Positions 1 to 8,060 of a stretch of 13,666 nucleotides of DNA are shown piece by piece. A program made the translations under genes and the position numbers. How positions within the stretch are numbered: the stretch's first letter is position 1; each line of letters begins with the position of its first letter. The notes below the pieces were generated by a model. The model saw nothing but the letters and a program-made list of their open reading frames with translations, was not told the DNA's origin and ran no database searches. Where the stretch lies: NCBI GenBank assembly GCA_020026215.1, contig JAHHQT010000048.1, positions 1 to 13,666 of the forward strand, read 5' to 3'. The DNA comes from Muribaculaceae bacterium. Lineage in GTDB: Bacteria > Bacteroidota > Bacteroidia > Bacteroidales > Muribaculaceae.

Positions 1-24
1 CAATAATCCTAAAATTTTATTCAT
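1..24 (-). CDS. Probable start of an unidentified gene (N-terminus only)
   Basis: On the minus strand an ATG at 24-22 opens a frame reading MNKILGLL that runs off the window edge. It lies 22 bp after the carB stop, in an AT-rich gap of the kind that precedes starts elsewhere in this window. The Lys followed by a hydrophobic run could be the beginning of a signal peptide. No function can be assigned from eight residues. No hairpin terminator is visible between it and carB, so it could be a third gene of the car transcript. It could also be a chance ATG. Confidence 0.4.
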
Positions 25-46
25 AAAAACTTTTTTTTAATTTCGA

Positions 47-3000
47 TTAATATTCATCCCATGACTTGATTTCAATATCGTCCATAGAATATTTACTGAT
101 AGCTTCAACAAAGGCAGAAGCCAAACGAGCATTTGTAATCAATGGAATATTTAAGTCAATTGAAGCACGTCTAATTTTGTAACCGTTACTCAACTCTTTA
201 CTTGATAAATTCTTTGGAATGTTCACAACCAAATCGATTTGTTTATTGTGCAACATATCCAAGGCTTGAGGAGTCTCGTTTTCTGATGGCCAATAAACAC
301 GGATAGAAGGGACATTATTTTCAGCAAGATACTTGTAAGTACCACCAGTTGCATACAATTTATATCCTTTTTCGTAAAGAGTGATGGCAGCATCCAAAAC
401 TTCTGCTTTTTGTTTTGCAGAACCTGTACTCAACAAAACAGATTTCTTAGGGAATTTATACCCCACAGAAAGCATTGATTTCAATATTGCTTCTGATGTA
501 TCGTCACCAATACAACCCACCTCTCCGGTAGAAGACATATCCACGCCCAAAACAGGGTCTGCTCCTTGCAAACGAGAGAATGAGAATTGTGATGCTTTGA
601 TACCTACGTAATCCAAGTCAAACGCACTCTTATTTGGTTTTTCAATTTGTTTACCCAACATTACTTGTGTAGCCAAGTCAATGAAGTTCAATTTCAATAC
701 TTTTGAAACGAATGGGAAACTACGTGAAGCTCGGAGGTTACATTCAATAACCTTGATATCATTGTTCTTGGCAAGATATTGGATATTGAAAGGTCCAGAG
801 ATATTTAATGCTTTTGCTATTTGATTTGAAATCTTCTTAATTCTTCTTACAGTTTCGACATACAATTTTTGAGGCGGGAATTGAATAGTTGCATCACCAG
901 AGTGAACGCCGGCAAATTCAATGTGTTCAGAAATTGCATAAACTTTGATTTCACCATTTTGAGCCACAGCATCCATTTCAATTTCTTTTGCATGTTCAAT
1001 GAATTCTGTTACTACAACCGGGTGTTGTTTAGAGACGTTTGCTGCCAATTTCAAGAAACGTTCTAATTCTTCATCATTAGAACATACATTCATTGCAGCA
1101 CCAGAAAGCACGTAAGAAGGACGAACCAATACCGGATAGCCCACTTCTTCAACAAATTCTGAAATATCAGACATTGAAGTCAATTCTCTCCATCTTGGTT
1201 GGTCAATGCCTAGGCTATCCAACATAGATGAGAATTTGTGGCGGTCTTCGGCATTATCAATGCTCTTTGCAGAAGTACCCAAAATATTAACACCATCTTC
1301 ATCCAATCTTGTAGCCAAGTTGTTAGGAATTTGTCCACCTGTTGACAAAATTACACCGTGAGGAGTTTCAAGATCAAGAATATCCATAACTCTTTCATAG
1401 GTAAGTTCATCAAAGTATAGACGGTCACACATATCGTAGTCTGTTGATACTGTTTCAGGGTTATAATTAATCATGACAGAGCGCCATCCTTCTTTTTGGA
1501 CAGTCATCAAAGCATTGACACTACACCAGTCAAACTCAACAGAGCTACCAATACGGTAAGCACCAGAACCTAAAACCACAACTGACTTGCCGTCATTTTC
1601 GTAGTTAATGTCATGTTCTGAGCCATTGTATGTCATATATAGGTAATTTGTTTTTGCCGGATATTCAGCACCTAATGTATCAATTTGTTTTACACAAGGA
1701 AGAATACCCAATTTCTTTCTCAATGCACGAACCGCACGGTTGGCATTTTCAGTATTACCCATATTTTCTTTCAATACCGCACGACCGATTTGGAAGTCAG
1801 AGAAGCCTTGCTCTTTGGCCAATTTAAGTAATTCTGCAGGAAGTTCTTCCAAAGTCGAGTATTTTTCTAACTCATTATCAGTCTTAACCAAGTTATAAAG
1901 TCTTTCAAGGAACCACTTGTCAATCTTGGTCAAATCATATATTTTTTGGATATCGTAACCTTTTCTAAAGGCAGTTTCGATAATGAAAATACGTTTGTCT
2001 GTAGGTTCTTTTAGAGCTTTGTCAATGTCAGCAACTTCAATAGCCTTATTTTCAATGAAGCCATGCATACCTTGACCAATCATACGAAGACCCTTTTGAA
2101 TAGTTTCTTCAAAAGTCCTACCAATTGCCATGATTTCACCAACAGACTTCATTGAAGAGCCAATTTCTTTCTTTACACCATGGAATTTGCCCAAGTCCCA
2201 ACGAGGAATCTTACAAACCACATAGTCAATTGACGGTTCAAAGAATGCAGAAGTTACTTTTGTTACAGAGTTCTTTAATTCGAACAATCCATAACCCAAG
2301 CCCAATTTAGCAGCAATAAATGCCAATGGATAACCTGTTGCCTTTGATGCCAAAGCAGAACTACGGCTCAAACGAGCATTGACTTCGATTACTCGATAAT
2401 CCATTGACAATGGATCGTAAGCATATTGAACGTTACACTCACCTACGATACCAATGTGACGGACAATGCGGATGGCCAATTCTCTCAACATTTGGCAGTC
2501 ATCGTTTGACAATGTTTGAGTTGGCGCAACCACGATACTTTCACCTGTATGAATACCAAGCGGGTCAAAGTTCTCCATATTACAAACTGTAATACAGTTA
2601 TCGAAACGGTCACGAACCACTTCAAATTCGATTTCTTTCCATCCCTTCAATGATTTTTCAACCAAAACTTGAGGAGAGAAAGAGAAGGCTTTTTCAGTAA
2701 GAGAAACGAGTTGTTCTTCATCGTCACAGAAACCGCTTCCTAAACCACCTAGTGCATAAGCAGCTCTAACGATTACCGGGTAACCCAAGTTTTTCGCAGC
2801 TTCTTTTGCATCTTCGATTGTTAAAACAGCTTCACTCTTTATAGTATTGACATTGATTTGGTCCAATTTTTTGACAAACAATTCACGGTCTTCTGTATCC
2901 ATGATTGCTTGTACAGGTGTTCCTAAAACTTCAACGTCATATTTTTCAAGAATACCATTTTTAAACAAGTCCACACCACAATTCAATGCTGTCTGACCGC

Positions 3001-3268
3001 CAAATGCCAAAAGGATACCTTGTGGTCTTTCTTTAGCGATGACTTTCTCTACAAAGAATGTAGTAACAGGCAAGAAATAAATTTTGTCAGCAAAACCTTC
3101 TGACGTTTGCACAGTTGCAATATTTGGATTGATTAGTATAGTTTCTATTCCTTCTTCCTTCAAAGCCTTGATGGCTTGAGATCCGGAGTAGTCGAATTCA
3201 CCGGCTTCACCAATTTTTAGAGCGCCTGATCCGAGAAGCAATACTTTTTTAATTTTTGATTTGTCCAT
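47..3268 (-). CDS. carB: Carbamoyl phosphate synthetase large subunit
   Basis: CarB makes carbamoyl phosphate from bicarbonate, ammonia and two ATP, for pyrimidine and arginine synthesis in the cytoplasm. The protein has 1073 residues, the same length as E. coli CarB, and all four regions are present: carboxyphosphate domain (about 1-400), oligomerisation domain (about 400-550), carbamoyl phosphate domain (about 550-935) and MGS-like allosteric domain (about 936-1073). The N-terminal nucleotide loop (LLLGSGALKIGEAGEFDYSG), the two ATP-grasp cores (VRAAYALGGLGSG and VRPSYVLSGAAM) and the metal-binding segments (IEVNARLSRSSALASKATG and IECNLRASRSFPFVSK) look intact. The allosteric domain has ATGGT at 973-977, aligned with the ligand-binding Thr974/Thr977 of E. 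coli. The second metal-binding segment and the C-terminal domain resemble eukaryotic CPS more than E. coli CarB, judged from memory. The gene follows carA by 17 bp and is surely co-transcribed. No sign of decay is seen. Confidence 0.97.
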   Translation of the reverse strand: MDKSKIKKVLLLGSGALKIGEAGEFDYSGSQAIKALKEEGIETILINPNIATVQTSEGFADKIYFLPVTTFFVEKVIAKERPQGILLAFGGQTALNCGVDLFKNGILEKYDVEVLGTPVQAIMDTEDRELFVKKLDQINVNTIKSEAVLTIEDAKEAAKNLGYPVIVRAAYALGGLGSGFCDDEEQLVSLTEKAFSFSPQVLVEKSLKGWKEIEFEVVRDRFDNCITVCNMENFDPLGIHTGESIVVAPTQTLSNDDCQMLRELAIRIVRHIGIVGECNVQYAYDPLSMDYRVIEVNARLSRSSALASKATGYPLAFIAAKLGLGYGLFELKNSVTKVTSAFFEPSIDYVVCKIPRWDLGKFHGVKKEIGSSMKSVGEIMAIGRTFEETIQKGLRMIGQGMHGFIENKAIEVADIDKALKEPTDKRIFIIETAFRKGYDIQKIYDLTKIDKWFLERLYNLVKTDNELEKYSTLEELPAELLKLAKEQGFSDFQIGRAVLKENMGNTENANRAVRALRKKLGILPCVKQIDTLGAEYPAKTNYLYMTYNGSEHDINYENDGKSVVVLGSGAYRIGSSVEFDWCSVNALMTVQKEGWRSVMINYNPETVSTDYDMCDRLYFDELTYERVMDILDLETPHGVILSTGGQIPNNLATRLDEDGVNILGTSAKSIDNAEDRHKFSSMLDSLGIDQPRWRELTSMSDISEFVEEVGYPVLVRPSYVLSGAAMNVCSNDEELERFLKLAANVSKQHPVVVTEFIEHAKEIEMDAVAQNGEIKVYAISEHIEFAGVHSGDATIQFPPQKLYVETVRRIKKISNQIAKALNISGPFNIQYLAKNNDIKVIECNLRASRSFPFVSKVLKLNFIDLATQVMLGKQIEKPNKSAFDLDYVGIKASQFSFSRLQGADPVLGVDMSSTGEVGCIGDDTSEAILKSMLSVGYKFPKKSVLLSTGSAKQKAEVLDAAITLYEKGYKLYATGGTYKYLAENNVPSIRVYWPSENETPQALDMLHNKQIDLVVNIPKNLSSKELSNGYKIRRASIDLNIPLITNARLASAFVEAISKYSMDDIEIKSWDEY

Positions 3269-3285
3269 ATCGTCAAATGGTTTGA

Positions 3286-4362
3286 TTATAAAATTTTAAT
3301 AAAATTATCCAAGATAAAATCTGATTTGTCAGAACCGCTGAAAACTTCTGGATGGAATTGAATACCATAGAACGGTTTTGTTTTATGCTTGATTCCTTCA
3401 TTAGTTCCATCATTCAAGTTCACAAAAGATTGTTCCCAGTTTTCATCCAAAGAATTGAAATCAATAGTATAGCCATTGCTTTGTGTTGTAATGAAACAAC
3501 TGTTAGTTCCAACCATACGCACTGGTTGGTTATGGCTTCTGTGTCCATATTTCAATTTTGATACTTTACCTCTGGCTGCTTTTGCCAATAGCTGGTTGCC
3601 CATAGCTACACCGCAAACAGGTTTATTTTGTTCCATTGCCTTGCGGATGTGTGCAACAGCCTCTTCAAGGTTATCAGGATTACCTGGGCCATTTGAAATA
3701 AACAGTCCATCATATTCCATATTTGAGAAATCGTAGTTCCAAGGGACTCTTACGACTTTCACACCTCGGGCTAAGAGATATCGAATAATACTGTTTTGTA
3801 CACCACAATCCAATAGCACTACAGTTTTGTCACCTTCACCGTAAGTAACAACTTCTTTACAAGAAACCTTGTCGGCTAAGTTTTGATTATTTAAATCAAC
3901 AAATGGGACATCGTCTGGCTTCTCTTCAATACAAATTTTACCCGACATTGTCCCATTTTCACGCAAATGTTTAGTTAGTGCTCTTGTGTCAATACCACAG
4001 ATACCAACCACTTTTTCTTCATTAAGCCATTCAGCCAAACTCTTATCAGCAAGCCAATGACTGTATTCGTCAGAATACTCTTGACAAACCACTGCTTCGC
4101 AATGAATTTGGTCGCTTTCAAAATAATCATTTAAACCATTGGTAACGGCAGATTTTGGAGGAACTCCATAATTGCCTAAAAGGGGAAATGTTGAGACAAG
4201 AATTTGTCCTTGACAAGAAGGGTCCGTTAGACTTTCCGGATAACCGGTCATTGCGGTATTAAACACCACTTCGCCTGAGCATGATTTACAAAAGCCAAAC
4301 GATTTTCCTCTGAATATTGTTCCGTCTTCTAGAACGAGAACAGCATTTTTCGTTTCTCTCAT
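3286..4362 (-). CDS. carA: Carbamoyl phosphate synthetase small subunit, with substituted glutaminase active site
   Basis: CarA normally hydrolyses glutamine and channels ammonia to CarB. An N-terminal CarA domain (about 1-150: VLEDGTIFRG, EVVFNTAMTGYPESLTDPS, GIDTRALTKHLRENG) is followed by a class I glutamine amidotransferase domain (about 175-358). I chose the ATG at 4362 (MRETKNAVLVLEDG, 358 residues), which matches family N-termini. An in-frame ATG at 4431 lies inside a -7 promoter box and would add 23 residues unlike the family. The fold and the catalytic pair His337-Pro-Glu339 remain, but the nucleophile Cys (E. coli Cys269, in GICLGHQ) is Ala253 in GVAMGNQ. The QNHG motif is QSNG (294-297), the DxGxKxNI motif is DCGVQNSI (Gln189, Ser191), and the segment after HPE is VFSGSD instead of the usual ASPGP type. 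A Cys sits three residues before Ala253 but not at the nucleophile elbow. The frame is otherwise intact. I infer a glutaminase-dead subunit that may still support ammonia-dependent CarB. Confidence 0.95.
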   Translation of the reverse strand: MRETKNAVLVLEDGTIFRGKSFGFCKSCSGEVVFNTAMTGYPESLTDPSCQGQILVSTFPLLGNYGVPPKSAVTNGLNDYFESDQIHCEAVVCQEYSDEYSHWLADKSLAEWLNEEKVVGICGIDTRALTKHLRENGTMSGKICIEEKPDDVPFVDLNNQNLADKVSCKEVVTYGEGDKTVVLLDCGVQNSIIRYLLARGVKVVRVPWNYDFSNMEYDGLFISNGPGNPDNLEEAVAHIRKAMEQNKPVCGVAMGNQLLAKAARGKVSKLKYGHRSHNQPVRMVGTNSCFITTQSNGYTIDFNSLDENWEQSFVNLNDGTNEGIKHKTKPFYGIQFHPEVFSGSDKSDFILDNFIKIL

Positions 4363-4428
4363 ATTTATATATAGTGTGTAACTTTTCTTAAGTATGAGGT
4401 TCGCTGGATTAACATCGAGAAAACCATG

Positions 4429-4436
4429 CAAAAATA
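4429..4436 (-). promoter_or_regulatory. -7 promoter box for carA-carB
   Basis: The minus strand reads TATTTTTG, a full match to the Bacteroidota -7 consensus TAnnTTTG. It lies 66 bp upstream of the chosen carA ATG, giving a leader of about 60 nt. The -33 region is weak (TTTC near 4456-4459). The box overlaps the alternative in-frame ATG at 4431, which argues against that start. Confidence 0.5.
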
Positions 4437-4527
4437 GTCATTTTTTTAGTAATTTGAAATATCCCCACTCATTATTTTTTATTTTTATTTAAACACAATA
4501 AATCAATGTATATTCAAGATTATCTCT

Positions 4528-4535
4528 TATCTTTG
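4528..4535 (+). promoter_or_regulatory. -7 promoter box for the PD40-amidase pair
   Basis: TATCTTTG matches TAnnTTTG completely. The expected transcription start is near 4542, which leaves the ATG at 4537 upstream of the transcript start and supports the ATG at 4573 as the real one. A clear -33 TTTG is not visible. This box and the carA box face outward from the shared 210-bp divergent region (4363-4572), which holds nothing else I can recognise. Confidence 0.55.
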
Positions 4536-4572
4536 TATGAAGATAAAATCTAATATAAACCAATATAAAACT

Positions 4573-5481
4573 ATGAAAAGAAAATTTTTATTGGCAATTA
4601 TGCTTCTTACTACAGGAAGCATGTTTGCTCAGCCAAAATCAGTTGGCACACCAAGACTTCTAATCGACTATGAAACAGGTCTTATGAGCCCGAAATGGTC
4701 TCCTGACGGTTCTAAAATTGCAGTTACAGGAGCAAACTTCCATGGTATTTGGGTTGCAAATACCGATGGCTCTAGCATGAAATGTATAACTACTGACGAC
4801 GGTGCCGGTTACAAAATGGCATGGAATGCTGACAGCAAAACTATTCTAGGAAGAACTAACGTTATTAAGAACAAACGTGTTTTCCACGAACTAAAAACTT
4901 ACAATGCAACGACTGGTGAAAACAAGATTTTAGTTAGTGCAACTCGAAACCTTAATGGTACTGCTCTTTGGAACGGTGAGAACGTCAAATTCTCAGAAAG
5001 CAAACAGACTATCAGCCTTAAAAAAAACTTGACTCGTTCAAACGCAAATTTTGATGCTTACGAAAAAATGGTAACCAACCCTTTTGAAGCAACAAAACAA
5101 ATTGCATCTTTGAATCAATATTCAAACCAACCAGTTATCAACCCTGCCAAATCTTTGGATGGTAAAAAAATTGCATTCCAAATCCCAGGCAAAGGCGTAT
5201 TCGCTTGCAACATCGACGGTACTAACGTAAAATCATTTGGTAATGGCTCTTACGCATCTTGGTTACCAGACAACAAACATATCCTAGTTTCAGTAACAAC
5301 TGATAACGGTGAAGTTTTCACATCTTCTGAACTACACATTATTAATGTAGAAACTGGCAATCGTTCTCTTCTATTCAGCCAAAAAGGATTTATTCCTTTG
5401 AAACCGGCCATGTCTCCAAAAGGAAACGAAATAGCATTTGAACACAACGGAAAAATTTACTTATTAGACGTTAACTACTAA
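4573..5481 (+). CDS. Exported PD40/TolB-like beta-propeller protein
   Basis: The 302-residue protein starts with a clear signal peptide (MKRKFLLAIMLLTTGSMFA, then QPKS), so it should leave the cytoplasm. The rest is built from PD40 (WD40-like, TolB-type) blades with the typical W/x-S-P-D-G-x-x-I-A core: SPKWSPDGSKIAVTG, NPAKSLDGKKIAFQ, ASWLPDNKHILVS and KPAMSPKGNEIAFEHNG. Each is followed by a strand such as GIWVANTDG or KIYLLDV. PD40 propellers are usually binding or scaffold modules, and no catalytic motif is seen. The ATG at 4573 is preferred over the in-frame ATG at 4537, because the latter lies at or before the predicted transcription start and would place 12 polar residues before the signal peptide. 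Only 11 bp separate its stop from the ATG (5493) of the amidase gene, so the two are probably one operon. A partner or cargo-binding role for the amidase is inference. The ligand is unknown. Confidence 0.85.
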   Translation: MKRKFLLAIMLLTTGSMFAQPKSVGTPRLLIDYETGLMSPKWSPDGSKIAVTGANFHGIWVANTDGSSMKCITTDDGAGYKMAWNADSKTILGRTNVIKNKRVFHELKTYNATTGENKILVSATRNLNGTALWNGENVKFSESKQTISLKKNLTRSNANFDAYEKMVTNPFEATKQIASLNQYSNQPVINPAKSLDGKKIAFQIPGKGVFACNIDGTNVKSFGNGSYASWLPDNKHILVSVTTDNGEVFTSSELHIINVETGNRSLLFSQKGFIPLKPAMSPKGNEIAFEHNGKIYLLDVNY

Positions 5482-5492
5482 TCAATACAGAT

Positions 5493-5564
5493 ATGAAAAT
5501 TTCAAAAAATATAAAATCAACAATACTCTCATCAGCATGATTGGCATGTTGATTGCCTACACTT
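5493..5564 (+). other. Frame-disrupted signal peptide region of the amidase gene
   Basis: An ATG at 5493, 11 bp after the previous stop, opens MKISKNIKSTILSSA in the amidase frame and then meets TGA at 5538 and again at 5550. One frame over (codons from 5510 to 5563) the DNA encodes YKINNTLISMIGMLIAYT and then TAA at 5564. With one extra A in the A6 run at 5504-5509 the ATG would read into this hydrophobic stretch, giving an excellent signal peptide (MKISKKYKINNTLISMIGML and on). Loss of one T at 5563-5564 would then restore the amidase frame (AYT-NAAEV). The pattern suggests two compensating indels in the original gene or in the assembly. A +1 shift at ACT-TAA-T could in principle do the second step. 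Confidence 0.65.
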
Positions 5565-8039
5565 AATGCAGCAGAAGTTAATGGATGGGGCGATTTCAAA
5601 TTATTCATTGACCCAGGACACTCTCAAACTGAAAACCGCGGTCTTTACAATTATTCCGAAGCAGAAAAAGTTCTTAGTGTTGCTTTGAACATCCGCGATT
5701 TTCTACAAAAATACACTGATATTCCTGCTGAAAACATTAAACTTTGTCGTGAAACAGATGAAGACTACATAAGCTTGAGCGACCGTACAGATGTTGCCAA
5801 CGCATGGGGTGCTGATTTCTATTATTCAATTCACTCTGATGCAGGTGACGGATCAACTCCTAACACAACTGTAACTCTATTTGGTGGTTGGATGAACAAT
5901 GGTCAACAAGTAGAAAAGACTCCTAACGGAGGTAAAGCATACGGTGAAATCCTTAACCCTAACCTATCAAGTGTTATGGGAGTAGAAACTCGTGGTAACT
6001 ACTACGACAGATGTTTTTATTATAAAGGTGAACAGCATCACGAAAAACAATATCCATATTTGCATGTCAACAGAGAGACAACAATGCCTTCTTTGTTAAG
6101 TGAAGGTGGATACCATACAAACAGTTTCCAACAACAACGCAACTTAAATGCCAACTATAAGAGACTTGAAGCTTATGCTGCTTTCCGTTCAATTCTAAAA
6201 TACCGTGGTTTAAGCCTTCCAGTTCAACCCCTATTGGTTGGTGTTGCAAAGAACTCTGAAAACCAAGTTCCCATCAATGGCTTGACGATTGAAGTTGGTG
6301 GACAAAAAGTGGTTACTGATGACTACAAATCTTTGTTCAAAAAATACACAAAGAATCCAAACATGCTTCATAATGGTTTCTTTATGTTTGAAAACTTGGA
6401 ACCGAACAAAGAATATACAGTTGTATTCTCTTCTAAAGACTTCGGTCGTGTAGAAAAGAAAGTAACTATGAAATCTACTAGCGAAGGTGTTGCAGCAGAT
6501 AACGTAACCTGGTTAAATGTTGAATTGACTTCTATTGCTCCTGCAAAAGTTGACCAAATTTCAGCGGCTGACTTGAACAGCGTCAAAATGCGCGAACCTC
6601 TTTCTATCGTTTTCTCAAGAAACATGGATAAGGCTTCAGTTGAAAAAGCATTCAGCATTGATAAAAATGCACAAGTTAAACTTTCATGGGTAAATGAATA
6701 TACACTTAATGTTGACATAACAGCTCTTGAACATGAAACACAATACACTATCAAAATTGATGGTACAATTGCTAAAAACAGCCAAACTCAACAATCGTTA
6801 GATGGTAACGGTGACGGTAAAGAAGGAGGCAATTACATCTTGAAGTTCAAAACTGAACCTTTAGATGAAACAGCTCCAGAAATCGTATCAGTTGACCCTG
6901 CTATCGATGGTGAGGCTACATTTACTTATCGTCCAGTTGTCAGAATTGAATTTAGCGAAGAAATCGTTTTCAACGAAGATAAAGCAGTTGATATTATTAC
7001 TGTAAAAGATTCCGACAATAAGACATACGCAGGCACAATCAAACACGAAGTTGTTGGTGGTGTATCAGTTCTTCACTTCATGTTCAATGAAGATATCCCA
7101 ATGGATAAATGCTTCATGGTAACATTTAAAGGCGGTTTGTCAGACCTTAACGGAAATGTTTGCGAACCATTCTCTTGGAAATTCTTGTCAGAATATCGTC
7201 CAGAGAAAGAGTCTATTTTCTTGAAAGACTTGGATACAGCAGATGGTTGGTGGGCACCAGCAGGTTCTGGTAGTACAGCAGGTACATTGAATGATGACTG
7301 TAGTTGGAAAGCATCAACTAAATCTCACTCTAAAGACAGCGCAGGTAGCTGCTGCTTGACTTACTTATTCGATGAAACCGCAGCTTCTCCATTATGGCAA
7401 ATTCGTGAATATTGCAAGGCTGCTGAAGGTATCAAAGTTGGTCAAAACATCGATGGTGTACTTAAATTCTGGCTGTTTGGTGATGGCTCAAACAACAAAA
7501 CATCAGTAATGATCCGTGCAAACAAAGGTGGCGGTGGTCTAAAACACAAAGTACTTGTTCCTATTGATTTCAAGGGTTGGAAACACATCACTTGGGATCT
7601 TAAGAATGAACCTTACGAACACTTCACAGGATCAGAAGAACTTACTCGTGTTTGGATTTTGGATAGCTTCTTCTTAAAACACGAAGATACTCTATTGACT
7701 CCAGACGAGCCACAACAAGCTTGGAGCGGTCAAATCTACTACGATGATTTGTATTATACAATCTACGACCAAACTGCAACTCGTAAAGCTACATTGGATG
7801 ATATGGGTGACGGTTCTGTTGAAGAAATTGAAACAGCTGACGTATGCATCAACCAAGTTGGTGATGAATTAATCGTTGGTGGTAACAATATCGAAGAAGT
7901 TACATTATTCAACGCTGCAGGTAGCATTGTTTTGAATACAACTTCTAAAGCTATCGATTTGTCAGAATTGAACAACGGTCTTTACATTGTTAAAGTAACA
8001 ACTGCAGATTCTAAAATCGTTAAGAAAATCATCAAATAA
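5553..8039 (+). CDS. Multidomain N-acetylmuramoyl-L-alanine amidase with T9SS sorting domain
   Basis: The open frame (828 residues counted from a TTG at 5553) begins with an Amidase_3 zinc amidase domain (about 14-220), which cleaves the bond between MurNAc and the stem peptide of peptidoglycan. Zinc ligands His23 (FIDPGHS), Glu36 (YNYSEAEK) and His94 (SIHSDAG) and the catalytic Glu184 (LLSEGGYHTN) are all present. Then come a carboxypeptidase-regulatory-like or FnIII-like beta domain (about 227-325), two Big_5-type Ig-like domains (about 329-437 and 438-550, the first holding an Asp-rich loop DGNGDGKEG at 417), a jelly-roll, carbohydrate-binding-like region (about 550-740, KFWLFGDGS, YYDDLYY) and a type A T9SS C-terminal domain (756-828, ending LYIVKVTTADSKIVKKIIK). 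Such proteins cross the outer membrane and are secreted or surface-anchored. The TTG start leaves no signal peptide, so it is unlikely to be native: the real start is probably the ATG at 5493, now out of register (see 5493-5564). The body is intact, with no further stops. Confidence 0.88.
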   Translation: MPTLNAAEVNGWGDFKLFIDPGHSQTENRGLYNYSEAEKVLSVALNIRDFLQKYTDIPAENIKLCRETDEDYISLSDRTDVANAWGADFYYSIHSDAGDGSTPNTTVTLFGGWMNNGQQVEKTPNGGKAYGEILNPNLSSVMGVETRGNYYDRCFYYKGEQHHEKQYPYLHVNRETTMPSLLSEGGYHTNSFQQQRNLNANYKRLEAYAAFRSILKYRGLSLPVQPLLVGVAKNSENQVPINGLTIEVGGQKVVTDDYKSLFKKYTKNPNMLHNGFFMFENLEPNKEYTVVFSSKDFGRVEKKVTMKSTSEGVAADNVTWLNVELTSIAPAKVDQISAADLNSVKMREPLSIVFSRNMDKASVEKAFSIDKNAQVKLSWVNEYTLNVDITALEHETQYTIKIDGTIAKNSQTQQSLDGNGDGKEGGNYILKFKTEPLDETAPEIVSVDPAIDGEATFTYRPVVRIEFSEEIVFNEDKAVDIITVKDSDNKTYAGTIKHEVVGGVSVLHFMFNEDIPMDKCFMVTFKGGLSDLNGNVCEPFSWKFLSEYRPEKESIFLKDLDTADGWWAPAGSGSTAGTLNDDCSWKASTKSHSKDSAGSCCLTYLFDETAASPLWQIREYCKAAEGIKVGQNIDGVLKFWLFGDGSNNKTSVMIRANKGGGGLKHKVLVPIDFKGWKHITWDLKNEPYEHFTGSEELTRVWILDSFFLKHEDTLLTPDEPQQAWSGQIYYDDLYYTIYDQTATRKATLDDMGDGSVEEIETADVCINQVGDELIVGGNNIEEVTLFNAAGSIVLNTTSKAIDLSELNNGLYIVKVTTADSKIVKKIIK

Positions 8040-8060
8040 GATAATTAAACACTAAATAAT

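Noticed and set aside
4363..4431. Longer CarA starting at the ATG at 4431 (23 extra residues)
   Set aside because: That ATG lies inside a perfect -7 promoter box, and the extra residues are unlike family N-termini. MRETKNAVLVLEDG at 4362 fits.
4537..4572. Longer PD40 protein starting at the ATG at 4537
   Set aside because: The ATG lies 2 bp after the -7 box, before the expected transcription start, and would put polar residues ahead of a good signal peptide.
5538..5552. Two in-frame TGA codons as evidence for reassigned TGA (Trp or Gly code)
   Set aside because: No other gene in the window contains an internal TGA, and Trp is encoded by TGG throughout. A signal peptide in the neighbouring frame explains the region better as indels.
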